Assembly (NCBI RefSeq): GCF_000710615.1
Contig: NZ_JDTH01000001.1
Span: forward strand, 868,001 to 932,000
DNA from: Haladaptatus cibarius D43
Lineage (GTDB): Archaea > Halobacteriota > Halobacteria > Halobacteriales > Haladaptataceae
Length of the DNA: 64,000 nucleotides
Direction: 5' to 3'
In this document: piece by piece, positions 1 through 8,075 of the stretch
How positions within the stretch are numbered: the stretch's first letter is position 1
Layout of the letters: each line of letters begins with the position of its first letter
Program-made: the position numbers and the translations under genes
Notes under the pieces: model-generated
Seen by the model: the letters and a program-made list of their open reading frames with translations, nothing else
The model's database searches: none
What the model was told of the DNA's origin: nothing

Positions 1-475
1 ACGCCAATTTCTCGCGAGACATCTTCATCTCGTCTGCGATGTCCTTCATCGAACTGCCGACGATGGCGTTGTTGGCGTAATCGTCGAAGTTCCAAAGAAG
101 GCCGAGGAGCCACGTCGTAATTCCCGCCCTACGATGCGAGTCGATTCGCCGAGTGGCGAATCGCGTGATGGCAAACGCACCACCCAATTGCCAGATAAGT
201 GCAATCCCGGCCCCTATCAGCAGGGTAAAGACGAGAATTTTCGCGTTGAACGTACTATTGCCGATCGAATTGATAACCCAATCGAACATCTGCGCGACCC
301 CCGGACTTGTGGGTTCGAAATGGAAACCACCGACGAAGCTGACTTCGTTGACTATGATGATGGCGCCGACCCAGATGCCGATGAACAGCGACAGCATCGC
401 TCGGCGCGTGACGACGGCCAGTACGATGGCAAGTAGCGGCGGTACCAGCGACAGTGCTCCAAATTCCGATGCCAT
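1..475 (-). CDS. NhaC-type Na+/H+ antiporter, N-terminal part (runs off left edge)
   Basis: Only the first 158 codons are in the window; the rest lies beyond base 1. The reading frame from ATG at 475 is open to the edge and starts MASEFGALSLVPPLLAIVLA. It carries several hydrophobic segments (about residues 8-45 and 80-98), then a loop with NFDDYANNAIVGSSM followed by a charged stretch. The same order (double hydrophobic start, then DDYxNxxxVGSMM) occurs in the complete NhaC-like gene at 45382-47055, so the two are paralogues. The family exchanges Na+ for H+ across the cytoplasmic membrane. A T/A-rich box near 495-505 on the minus strand lies about 25 bases upstream of the chosen ATG, which supports this start. 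Confidence 0.8.
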   Translation of the reverse strand, partial: MASEFGALSLVPPLLAIVLAVVTRRAMLSLFIGIWVGAIIIVNEVSFVGGFHFEPTSPGVAQMFDWVINSIGNSTFNAKILVFTLLIGAGIALIWQLGGAFAITRFATRRIDSHRRAGITTWLLGLLWNFDDYANNAIVGSSMKDIADEMKMSREKLA

Positions 476-687
476 GCCAATTGCGTACACAGGGCATGGT
501 TAAAAACAATTATTCATGTCAAACTTACCAATTTTATTCAACAAATTGAAATAACGACCGAATCAACGCGCAGTGAAAAAGGGAGTTCAGTAAAAGATAA
601 CAAAGTATGCTCAAACCAAAACCGTGGTACGCGGTACGATGGTTTCGCAGTGAAACAGCGTGACAGACGCGTGAACTGCTGTTCTTC

Positions 688-1671
688 TTACTTTCGACCG
701 CGCGCCGCGAGTTGGTACGCCAGCACCGTCCGCATCCCATCGACGAATGCATTGAGGTCGATGCTGTCCGCCTGTTCCTGTCGCTCCCGCACAGCCTCGT
801 ATCGCCGTTCCCATTCGTTTATAAACTGGTCTTCGATGTCGTGTGACCGAATCTGTTCGGTCACTCGTTCGATGGCGTCGTCGTCGGTGGCATCTAAATC
901 TTCCAACGAGATGAAACCCTCTTGCAGACTGTAGATGACTGGCCCGGCCGTGTAATCTCCCTCGCCGAGTTCGCGCTCCCACGTCGTCGTCCAGTTGCCG
1001 ATTCGGGCCATCCGCTGTAACTCCCAGATGACCGACCGCAGTGTGGAAAGGTCGTTCGCGTCGAACGACGGCGAGAACATCAAATCGACGCCAGCGTACG
1101 GAAACATCAACATGTTGTGCGGATCATAATGCTCTATTCCCGCCATGTTGGCGATTTCGACGTGGTCGTTCAACACGCGAGAGTAGTCGATAGCAGTCAG
1201 TGTTTGGCGGAGGTCGCAGTCGAAAATGTCCCTGTGCTCGTCGTGTTTTGGTGCAACTTCGATACCTTCTTCGAACGCCGCCCAAACGCGTTTGATGAAC
1301 CGTAACTGCTCCGTTTTTACCCCCTCTCTGCCGGGGTTCACAGTTTCGGGACGATACGGAATCTGACACGCCTCTTCGAAGGTTTCTCGGTCGTTGCCCT
1401 TCTCCGCGAGGTCGTCCAATAGGGTCACGAACATCGTCAGAATTGTCTTCTGCGTCCGGGCCGTCTCCGCGTATTCCGCCGGAACGGACGAAAGGGTAAA
1501 CGATGGAAACAGCGTGTATATCCATTGCCAGAGGAACTCGTCTCGGTCACCAACGATAGTGTCGTATTCCTTCGATAGCGCCGCAATCGGCTCGGGAAGC
1601 GTCACCGCCGCAATCTCAGTCAGATGGTTTGAAGGAATTGGTAGCTCGTCGATGAGCTGTTGGCGGGGCAT
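688..1671 (-). CDS. Class I terpene-synthase-like protein
   Basis: A 327-residue, mostly helical protein without signal peptide or membrane segment. It carries the two Mg-binding signatures of class I terpene synthases in the right order and spacing: an aspartate-rich DDLAE at residues 86-90 (DDxxE) and N226-xxx-T230-xxx-E234 (NxxxTxxxE, the NSE/DTE triad) about 140 residues later. An Arg-Tyr pair (R290-Y291) follows, as in many microbial terpene cyclases. The length is typical for a single alpha domain. The expected reaction is ionisation and cyclisation of a prenyl diphosphate in the cytoplasm; substrate and product cannot be told. No prenyltransferase or P450 lies next to it. A TATA-like box (about 1694-1704, minus strand) lies 25-30 bases before the ATG. 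Assignment rests on motifs, not on a profile search. Confidence 0.65.
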   Translation of the reverse strand: MPRQQLIDELPIPSNHLTEIAAVTLPEPIAALSKEYDTIVGDRDEFLWQWIYTLFPSFTLSSVPAEYAETARTQKTILTMFVTLLDDLAEKGNDRETFEEACQIPYRPETVNPGREGVKTEQLRFIKRVWAAFEEGIEVAPKHDEHRDIFDCDLRQTLTAIDYSRVLNDHVEIANMAGIEHYDPHNMLMFPYAGVDLMFSPSFDANDLSTLRSVIWELQRMARIGNWTTTWERELGEGDYTAGPVIYSLQEGFISLEDLDATDDDAIERVTEQIRSHDIEDQFINEWERRYEAVRERQEQADSIDLNAFVDGMRTVLAYQLAARGRK

Positions 1672-1763
1672 TCTCGTGTCTTCTTTACTGTATGGATAAT
1701 AAAAACACTTCTGCTACATTTTCTAAGAATTGTCTAAAAGATGCCTACTCTCGGTACAAATAT

Positions 1764-2852
1764 ATGGTCAGCCTCTCGACTGTTTATCGAGACATGGTGT
1801 CCTCCGACCCAGCCATCTACAAGACCGCGTTTCGGGAGACGAGAAATCCCGCCGTCATCACCGACGCGAATTTCGTCATACAGGATGTAAATGAGGCCTG
1901 CGTCGATTTCACCGGCTACAGCAGGGACGAACTCGTCGGGGACACGCCGATGAGTCTGTTTAGCGAACCAGCCGTGTACGAAGCAATGATAGAATCGTTG
2001 TCGAAGGGCGAACCGTGGGTCGGTGGATTCGAGACGACGATGAAAGACGGACGGATGATTTACGGTCGAGGGTCGTGCGTCCCGATTCACACTGGTGGCG
2101 AACTGCGTGGATACGCCGGATTCTTCACAGACCTCACCGAGCGCCGCCAGTACGAACAGAGCTTGCGAATCCTGAACCGCGTCCTCCGGCACAACCTACG
2201 AAACGATGCGAACGTCGTCCTCGGACACGTGGATATAGTGGCCGACGAACTGGAGGACGAGGAATTAGTGGAATCCCTTTCGACCGCCCGCAAACGTATC
2301 GATTCCATCGTCAAGTACGCGGAAACCGCCCGAAATCTGGATGAACTGCTCTCCGAGCGAACTGACCCATCGCTTACGCCCATTCGCCTTGACGAACTCC
2401 TCCGAGCCGAACTCCGTGCCGCGCGGAAACGGTATCCGGAGGCCGAGTTCGCTGCCGAACTGGGTTCCGCTCCCGTCTTCGTCGCCGCCGATGCTGCCAT
2501 CGGAACTGCAATCGAGGCCGTGTTCGAAAACGCCGTCGAACACAACGATTCGTCAGTACCAACCGTTTCAGTCCAACTCGACGGCGACGAGTCGGCCGCC
2601 ACACTGACGGTTGCTGACGACGGCCCGGGAATTTCGGCGGACGAACGCGACCTGATTTTCGGTCGGGAGGAAATCAGCCCACTTCACCACGGACAGGGCC
2701 TCGACCTCTTTTTCGTCGACCGTCTGCTGGAGAAGTACGGCGGCGACATCTGGGTCGAAAACAGCGACGACGGCGCGGTGTTCAAACTCCAGTTCAGGGT
2801 GATTGCCGCGGACGATGCCGAAGCGGAGTTCGAAGGGTCGAACGCCGAATAA
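1764..2852 (+). CDS. PAS domain sensor histidine kinase
   Basis: From ATG 1764 this encodes 362 residues: one PAS domain (about residues 12-128, including NPAVITDANFVI and the PAC-like GYAGFFTDLTERRQYE), then a kinase core with the phospho-acceptor in RHNLRND (His143), an N box (FENAVEH), G1 (DDGPGI) and G2 (GQGLDLFFVD). No membrane segment is visible, so it is a soluble sensor; its ligand is unknown. The frame stays open upstream to an ATG at 1692, but bases 1690-1760 are AT-rich and hold the promoter of the divergent terpene-synthase-like gene, so I prefer 1764; 1794 is also possible. No response regulator is adjacent, as is usual for haloarchaeal orphan kinases. Confidence 0.85.
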   Translation: MVSLSTVYRDMVSSDPAIYKTAFRETRNPAVITDANFVIQDVNEACVDFTGYSRDELVGDTPMSLFSEPAVYEAMIESLSKGEPWVGGFETTMKDGRMIYGRGSCVPIHTGGELRGYAGFFTDLTERRQYEQSLRILNRVLRHNLRNDANVVLGHVDIVADELEDEELVESLSTARKRIDSIVKYAETARNLDELLSERTDPSLTPIRLDELLRAELRAARKRYPEAEFAAELGSAPVFVAADAAIGTAIEAVFENAVEHNDSSVPTVSVQLDGDESAATLTVADDGPGISADERDLIFGREEISPLHHGQGLDLFFVDRLLEKYGGDIWVENSDDGAVFKLQFRVIAADDAEAEFEGSNAE

Positions 2853-2932
2853 CCGATTTGACTGTCAAATAATCCGTTTAACCGCCGTATAATCTCGTTT
2901 TGGCATGCGATAATAAAGTAGCTTCGAGTCAA

Positions 2933-2949
2933 ACCAATTTTTAGTTGGT
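2933..2949. promoter_or_regulatory. Short inverted repeat just upstream of the beta-propeller gene
   Basis: ACCAA and TTGGT flank a 7-base A/T-rich centre and end 3 bases before the ATG at 2953. An AATAAAG TATA-like box sits about 40 bases before the ATG. The repeat could be an operator or simply a 5' leader hairpin; it is short and may be chance. Confidence 0.3.
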
Positions 2950-2952
2950 AGC

Positions 2953-4041
2953 ATGTCTCATAATACTCAAAAGTCATTTCTCGACACGGTCGGCGTCGCC
3001 GGTATCTCGGAAGTCGTCTCTTCCTCTCGTTCGACACTCTCCGCACCGACGTGGTGCTTCGATACGGGCAGTCCGGTTACCGCCGCACCCACAGTCGGAA
3101 CCGACGATGTGGTGTACGCCGCGAACGAAGATGGACGAATCTCCGCGTTCGAAGACGGACAGCTCCGCTGGCGGCATCACGCAGATGGAACTGTTACGGA
3201 AGACCTCGTTTTCCGTAACGACCTGTATGTCGTCAGTGACGACCGCGTGTTCGCTCTCGATTCGGAGACGGGAGAACGACGCTGGGAAACCGTGCTCGAT
3301 AGTTCCACGACGACCAGTCCGACCATCGTCGGCGAAACGGCCTACGTCGGCACGGAAACCGGTTTGGTCGCCCTCGACAGCGAGTCCGGCAACGAACGCT
3401 GGCGGTTCCACGGCCCGGCCTGCTCGACTGTCGTGGCCAGCGAACTGCGGGCCTACGCTGCTGGCGACGGCCGGGTGTGGGCACTCGACGGCGAATCGGG
3501 TCACCTCGAATGGTCGTTCGACCCCGGTTGCGGCGTCGAATCGCTCGCGTTCGAAACCGGTCGCCTGTACGTCGGCAGTGGCACCGAATCCGCCTGCGCC
3601 GGGTACAATCTCCACGCTCTCGGCATGGACGGGAGCGTCCTCTGGCAAACTCGAACCCGTGGTGACGAAGCAGTTGTACATCTCACCGTGACGAACGCCT
3701 CGCTCTACGCCGTCTGCGACACTCGATACGGCCACCCCGAAACCCGTGGCCAGCGACTCAGAAAGCTGTCGCCGTGGGATGGAACGATGGAATGGGTGTT
3801 CCAACCGGATACGTTCACCGCCGAGACCGAAAGCCTGCTCACACAACCGACGGCCGTCGTCGGAACGGTGTACGTCGGTGCGAGTGACGGCCGCGTCTAC
3901 CTGCTGGATTCGACGCACGGAACGGAACGAAGCCGTTTCGAAACGATGGCTGCAGTAAGAACACGTCCTGCCGCAAGCCACGAGCGCGTCTACACCGGTA
4001 GCGACGACGACAGTTTCTACGCCTTCGAACCGCAACGATAG
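2953..4041 (+). CDS. PQQ-type beta-propeller repeat protein
   Basis: A 362-residue protein built of repeated blades of the PQQ/quinoprotein type: motifs such as VYAANEDGRISAFE, VFALDSETGERRWE, LVALDSESGNERWR, VWALDGESGHLEWS and VYLLDSTHGTERSR recur about every 40-45 residues, giving around seven blades. There is no obvious signal peptide or lipobox, so it is probably cytoplasmic or leaves by an unclear route. The family covers both true PQQ dehydrogenases and non-catalytic scaffold or binding propellers; I see nothing that proves cofactor binding, so a binding or scaffold role is the safer reading. It follows the histidine kinase by about 100 bases on the same strand. Confidence 0.8.
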   Translation: MSHNTQKSFLDTVGVAGISEVVSSSRSTLSAPTWCFDTGSPVTAAPTVGTDDVVYAANEDGRISAFEDGQLRWRHHADGTVTEDLVFRNDLYVVSDDRVFALDSETGERRWETVLDSSTTTSPTIVGETAYVGTETGLVALDSESGNERWRFHGPACSTVVASELRAYAAGDGRVWALDGESGHLEWSFDPGCGVESLAFETGRLYVGSGTESACAGYNLHALGMDGSVLWQTRTRGDEAVVHLTVTNASLYAVCDTRYGHPETRGQRLRKLSPWDGTMEWVFQPDTFTAETESLLTQPTAVVGTVYVGASDGRVYLLDSTHGTERSRFETMAAVRTRPAASHERVYTGSDDDSFYAFEPQR

Positions 4042-4097
4042 CGGACGATGGTGTGGAACGGTAGGGGATTTTTATCGTTCGTTCAGCTACTTTTCAC

Positions 4098-4403
4098 ATG
4101 AACTACGACAAACTCGTCCGCGACCGAATCCCCGAAATAATCGAGGAAAACGGAGATACGCCGAAAACGCACGTCGTGGATAACGATGAGTACGAGCGCA
4201 GACTCGACGAAAAGTTGGACGAAGAAGTCGCGGAGTTCCACGAATCAGGTGACCCGGAAGAACTGGCGGACGTACTCGAAGTGGTGTACGCGCTGGCCGA
4301 CTGTGTGGATGTTTCGCCCGACGAACTGGAACGACTTCGGGCCGAGAAAGCCGACGAGCGCGGCGGGTTTTCCAACGGAATCGTCCTCGAACGAGTGGAA
4401 TAA
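4098..4403 (+). CDS. MazG-like/PRA-PH-like nucleotide pyrophosphohydrolase
   Basis: A 101-residue protein starting MNYDKLVRDRIPEIIEENG, the hallmark of a widespread small family related to phosphoribosyl-ATP pyrophosphohydrolase and MazG. The all-alpha EExxE...ExxD-like metal motif is visible as KLDEEVAEFHES...EELADVLEVVYALAD (about residues 36-68). It likely removes pyrophosphate from an unidentified nucleoside triphosphate, a house-cleaning role. It lies 56 bases after the propeller gene. Confidence 0.8.
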   Translation: MNYDKLVRDRIPEIIEENGDTPKTHVVDNDEYERRLDEKLDEEVAEFHESGDPEELADVLEVVYALADCVDVSPDELERLRAEKADERGGFSNGIVLERVE

Positions 4404-4460
4404 AAACGACCTGCGAATGCAACCCCGACGCGGATAGACGACTGCACGAAAGCAGTTCGT

Positions 4461-4772
4461 ATGTCACGAACGACCTACACGCTCGTCATTCGGGAAACCG
4501 AACCGGCCGAGGAAATCGTCGCGGAGGTCAGAAGCGACGGCACAATCGAGGAATCGACCAGTGTCGCGTACGCTGATTACGGACTGACCGCGGTACGCGA
4601 CGACTGGATTCCGGACGACCGGCGAACCGAAGTTACGGCCGACGTGATGACGACTCGACTCCAAACCGAACGGAACGGCGAAGGGTTTTCGTTCCGCCTG
4701 CTCGGCGACGGCGAAACGCTCGCAGAACAGCGCCTCACCGACGACGAGTGGAATGTCGTGTCGGTCGAATGA
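4461..4772 (+). CDS. Small conserved-looking haloarchaeal protein, function unknown
   Basis: A 103-residue acidic protein, MSRTTYTLVIRETEPAEEIV..., rich in predicted beta strands and without signal peptide or membrane segment. I do not recognise a domain. It lies 57 bases after the MazG-like gene and about 70 bases before the HAD gene on the same strand, which fits a short operon. Confidence 0.6.
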   Translation: MSRTTYTLVIRETEPAEEIVAEVRSDGTIEESTSVAYADYGLTAVRDDWIPDDRRTEVTADVMTTRLQTERNGEGFSFRLLGDGETLAEQRLTDDEWNVVSVE

Positions 4773-4845
4773 AAAGACAGCCGAAATCCGTACCCCAATA
4801 TCGAAACCACCAGCGATAACTTTTCTCCGTGCAATCGCTTCGAAA

Positions 4846-5502
4846 ATGAGCTACGATGCGGTGTTGTTCGACAACGACGGTGTGTTAGTGAAACCGCCGA
4901 ACGGAACCGCCCTCCGCGAGGCCGCGCTGTCCGCGTTTGCCGAGTTCGGCGTCGAACCCGACGACGACCATTTGGCTGCCGTCTCGCGCAGCGTTACTCC
5001 CGACGACCTGAAACGGGTGTGTGACGCCTACGATTTCGCCCCGGCCGAATTCTGGGAAGCCCGCGACACCGCGGCCTCCAACGCGCAACTGCGCGAACTC
5101 AAGGCGGGCCGTACCACGACCTACGACGACGTGGACGCGCTGAAGTCGTTTCCCCGCCCGATGGGAATCGTCAGCTCGAACCAGCACGCGACTATCGAGT
5201 TCATGCTCGACCACTTCGACCTCGGTCGCCATTTCGAAACGTACTACGGTAGACCGCCGACGCTGGACGCCTTCCACCGAAAAAAGCCCGAACCGTATTT
5301 CTTGGAACAAGCCCTCGCCGACCTCGGTGTGGACTCCGCCCTCTTCGTCGGTGACAGCGAAAGCGACGTGGTCGCGGCCCACAACGCCGACCTCGATTCG
5401 GTATTCATTCGCAGACCGCATCGTTCCGAGTACGACCTTTCGGTTGACCCAACGTATGAGGTGCAGGGGCTTCGGGAAATTCGGGAACTGCTCCGAGGGT
5501 GA
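4846..5502 (+). CDS. HAD-superfamily hydrolase (phosphatase-like)
   Basis: From ATG 4846 the protein is 218 residues. The HAD motifs are in order: motif I FDNDGVLV near the start, motif II VSSNQ, the lysine of motif III in KKPEPYF, and motif IV FVGDSESD. This is the layout of phosphoglycolate phosphatase-like HAD enzymes that hydrolyse small phosphate esters; the substrate is not evident. The frame extends upstream to 4753, inside the previous gene, but the added residues look non-coding and motif I would then be internal, so 4846 is preferred. Confidence 0.85.
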   Translation: MSYDAVLFDNDGVLVKPPNGTALREAALSAFAEFGVEPDDDHLAAVSRSVTPDDLKRVCDAYDFAPAEFWEARDTAASNAQLRELKAGRTTTYDDVDALKSFPRPMGIVSSNQHATIEFMLDHFDLGRHFETYYGRPPTLDAFHRKKPEPYFLEQALADLGVDSALFVGDSESDVVAAHNADLDSVFIRRPHRSEYDLSVDPTYEVQGLREIRELLRG

Positions 5503-5584
5503 TTTCGGGGATTTTTGCCAGATTTGAAGAGACGGAAATCTCGGGACTCGTCGAGAGTCTCAAATAGAGATATGATTTTGGTGC

Positions 5585-5615
5585 TTTGCTGAATACATCG
5601 CGCGGATTCAGCAAA
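5585..5615. repeat. Perfect 10-bp inverted repeat
   Basis: TTTGCTGAAT at 5585-5594 and ATTCAGCAAA at 5606-5615 form a perfect stem with an 11-base loop containing CGCGCGG. It lies in the 169-base gap between two converging genes and could act as a bidirectional terminator or be the remnant of an insertion element end. No other feature is seen in this gap. Confidence 0.45.
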
Positions 5616-5671
5616 CAGTCACTGTTCTCCGGTCTGTCTGGGACAAATAGTCGGTCGGTCGTGTACTTCTC

Positions 5672-6016
5672 TTACTGTAATCCCGACTGAAAGAAGGTGA
5701 GAACAATAACTGACCACAGAACCAGTCCTGCCCCATAGAAAAGCAGAATCGCACGAGCGCCAAATTCCCCCGGAGACGGAAGCAATTGCGTATCCTCGAC
5801 CATCATCCCGCTAATTTCTGCGTCTCCTGTCTCGACAGCGGATGCACCCACTGGCCCGCTCGCTGCGCCTCCGAGCACTATGAAAAGCAAACCGACACCC
5901 GTGACAACTAACGTGTAGAGTCCCGAGTAAGTCAGGAAATAGACGCCACCGACCGTGATAGCTCCCGCAAGTACAGTATAAAACGCTAATCCGCGGGCAA
6001 TAGGTCGAATGTCCAT
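5672..6016 (-). CDS. Small integral membrane protein, function unknown
   Basis: 114 residues with three predicted membrane segments (about 8-28, 31-52 and 88-110) joined by an acidic, Gly-rich loop. No family is recognised. It lies downstream of the SipW locus on the same strand, separated from it by 166 bases in which I see no gene, so membership of that operon is uncertain. Confidence 0.6.
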   Translation of the reverse strand: MDIRPIARGLAFYTVLAGAITVGGVYFLTYSGLYTLVVTGVGLLFIVLGGAASGPVGASAVETGDAEISGMMVEDTQLLPSPGEFGARAILLFYGAGLVLWSVIVLTFFQSGLQ

Positions 6017-6182
6017 AGCTGAACGTACTATTCAATCTGTATCAGTTTTGTGTTGATATTGACGTGAGCAGCCAGCGATTTACTACTCGGCCTCGGATAC
6101 AGCCTGTTGAACTCTTCTTCTGTATTCAGCACATCATTCGTATCATAGACAGAGGATTTCAACAGAGCCGAATCTCGTGATA

Positions 6183-6506
6183 CTAGCTCTTGGCGGACGA
6201 GTGCGCCGCACTCGAATTCGTCCTTTCGATAGTCGTCGTACTCTCTGTCGTCGCCGTCGTATTCTTCACACTCTCCGTCGTCGTCGCATTTTCCACAGTC
6301 GAATTCCCTTTTTCCGAAGTCGCGGTCGGGTTCGCGGCGACGACTTCGGTGGCCGATTCGGTACTCGTCCACGTTCCGGCACCGATGTCGCCGGAATCGA
6401 GCGTTTCGCTGTCGGAGAACACACCGAGTGACATATCGACTGTCGAGGCTCCAAGCGCGAGCAGTACCGCTAACACGAGAACGGCGAATTTTGTTTTTTG
6501 GCTCAT
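6183..6506 (-). CDS. Small SipW-type exported Ser/Thr-rich protein
   Basis: 107 residues. An N-terminal hydrophobic segment (about residues 7-24) is followed by LGVFSDSETLDSGDIGAGTW, which closely matches the SipW-dependent signal peptide pattern (FSDxE...GT) of TasA/CalY-like proteins. The rest is almost only Thr, Ser, Asn and Glu with many N-x-S/T sites, so it is probably a glycosylated extracellular stalk. Its ATG overlaps the stop of the signal peptidase gene (ATGA at 6503-6506), so enzyme and presumed substrate are translationally coupled. It is much shorter than usual TasA-like proteins; no downstream frameshift is evident to me. Confidence 0.75.
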   Translation of the reverse strand: MSQKTKFAVLVLAVLLALGASTVDMSLGVFSDSETLDSGDIGAGTWTSTESATEVVAANPTATSEKGNSTVENATTTESVKNTTATTESTTTIERTNSSAAHSSAKS

Positions 6507-7084
6507 CGAGTCCCCTCCACGGGTTCCGATTCGATTTCGTCCGGCGTCTCAGTTCCCTCCTCTTTTGACTCGTTCACGACCCCGAGAAGCGAGTGTGACT
6601 CAGAAATCACGAGGAGCACCGCCGGGACGATGATGAGCGCGAGAATGCCGAGTTTCGACTGGGCAAAGCTCAGCAAGTGGCCGACGAGGGGGATGTGGAA
6701 CCAGACCGCTCCGGTGACCTCGCCTGCCGACACTAACTGCTGGTCGGGTTCCTCGTTGGCGTCACCTTGGGTTTGAAACTGCGGTTCGCCGTCAGCGTGA
6801 ATCACCTCGACCACGCGGTGGGTCGTCGGAACCGAATCCTGTTCGCGCTGGAAGGTGATGACGTCTCCCGATTCGATGAATTCGGGGGCGACATCACGGA
6901 CGATGACGACATCCCCTGCGTCGATAGTCGGATTCATGCTCCCCGAAACGACGACGTAGCTGTGGTTCGCGCCGATAGCTTGCGGAAACGCGACGATGGC
7001 CATCGAAAGCACTGCAACGGCGAGCAGTGTCAACCCACCGACGTTGGCGGCCCGGCGTATCTCCGGATTAGCGATGGGGTTCAT
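6503..7084 (-). CDS. SipW-type signal peptidase I
   Basis: From ATG 7084 the protein is 193 residues with an N-terminal membrane segment (about 15-35), the catalytic serine in VVSGSMNPTIDAGD, the S26B-type histidine in TTHRVVE (His in place of the bacterial lysine), and a C-terminal membrane segment (about 140-165) before an acidic tail. It removes signal peptides at the outer face of the membrane. The frame is open upstream to 7183, but the ATGA overlap with the preceding gene (7081-7084) and the start of the membrane segment favour 7084. It is flanked by a membrane HTH gene and a SipW-type substrate, which suggests a dedicated peptidase rather than the housekeeping Sec11-like enzyme. Confidence 0.88.
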   Translation of the reverse strand: MNPIANPEIRRAANVGGLTLLAVAVLSMAIVAFPQAIGANHSYVVVSGSMNPTIDAGDVVIVRDVAPEFIESGDVITFQREQDSVPTTHRVVEVIHADGEPQFQTQGDANEEPDQQLVSAGEVTGAVWFHIPLVGHLLSFAQSKLGILALIIVPAVLLVISESHSLLGVVNESKEEGTETPDEIESEPVEGTR

Positions 7085-7662
7085 ACCGGTGGTTTTCCCT
7101 CCCTGCCGAGTCGGTTCCGCGTATCGTGGCGTTTGTGCGCGATTGCGGACGCGACGAACAGCGTCGTGACGATGAGTCCCCACGCGATGTCCGGCAGGAG
7201 CGTGAACGGAAACAGCCCGACCCCGGCAATCGCCACGAGGCTCGCGGAGAGCGCGCCGAGGCCGAGATAGTAGCTACTCCACGGAATCCCGTCGTGCGGA
7301 ACGATGTCCAAGTAGACTTCCAGTTTCGTCGCATCGTCCGTGAGACACACCGTGCCCGCGTTGGCGTCGAATGCCACGACGCCGCTGTCGTGCATCTTCG
7401 GGAGATGCGACTGTCGAATCGCCGTGTACACCCGGATTCGCTGTTTGTACGTGACTTCCGCCACCGGAACGTCGTTTTCCCACGCCGCGAGCTGTTTCGA
7501 CAACTCGTGGAGGGAGACGGAACTGCCCTGCTGGAGGAGGTAATGCATGACGTATCGCCGTCGCTGGCAACTCAACACCCGGAACGCGACATCCTGCGTC
7601 AAGTCGGTCGAATCACCGTCGAGCGATGGCGAGTGCGCCTGCTGAACGGCAGTCGCGCTCAT
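7081..7662 (-). CDS. Membrane-anchored HTH-domain regulator
   Basis: 193 residues. An N-terminal winged-helix-like domain (about residues 20-120: VLSCQRRRYVMHYLLQQG, then LHELSKQLAAWEND and VYTAIRQSHLPKMHDSGVVAFD) is followed by two membrane segments (about 130-152 and 155-175) and a basic tail. This architecture, a DUF7344-like HTH plus two membrane helices, is common in haloarchaea. It is the first gene of a three-gene operon with the SipW-type peptidase and its small cargo, so it probably controls them or senses an envelope signal. A TATA-like ATAAAAC lies about 30 bases upstream of the ATG. Confidence 0.75.
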   Translation of the reverse strand: MSATAVQQAHSPSLDGDSTDLTQDVAFRVLSCQRRRYVMHYLLQQGSSVSLHELSKQLAAWENDVPVAEVTYKQRIRVYTAIRQSHLPKMHDSGVVAFDANAGTVCLTDDATKLEVYLDIVPHDGIPWSSYYLGLGALSASLVAIAGVGLFPFTLLPDIAWGLIVTTLFVASAIAHKRHDTRNRLGREGKPPV

Positions 7663-8075
7663 CGCTCTCTATGTCCGTTCCAGCCCGTTTTATCATGGTT
7701 GTTCATTCAATAGTCACACACGTGGATGGGTGAACAGGACATTAGCTATACGCTCTCTAATCCGTTTTCTCGTCGTGGCCGACGGTGGTCTGTCCCTGCC
7801 GGAGACGGTTTCGTTTTTTCCCAACGGAAACGTATTCGCCATAATTCGAGTGCAATCGCCCCATGGCCGAGTGAAATCGTTTGCTATCAACCCTGAGAAC
7901 CGGTCGTTGAGGGCCAGAAAACACATATACTCTCTCTATGGCTCCCGAATACGTCGTCTATGGAACCATCAGCGAGTGTATATATACGCCCCCTACCGCT
8001 GAATGATGATTCGTTGTCCTCGGCCGACACGGGCTTCTGGGCGAAGTCGTCGGGCACGAGGATTACGAACCAATC
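7663..8075. promoter_or_regulatory. Divergent intergenic region of the SipW locus
   Basis: 413 bases separate the two divergent transcription units of the locus and hold no supported gene. A strong TATATATA box at about 7978-7985 points to the plus strand and would start RNA near 8010, giving a leader of about 65 bases before ATG 8076. On the minus strand an ATAAAAC box near 7690 serves the regulator gene. Confidence 0.5.

Noticed and set aside
2087-2607. Long frames on both strands inside the histidine kinase gene
   Set aside because: They are GC-driven shadows; only the plus frame shows PAS and kinase motifs in order.
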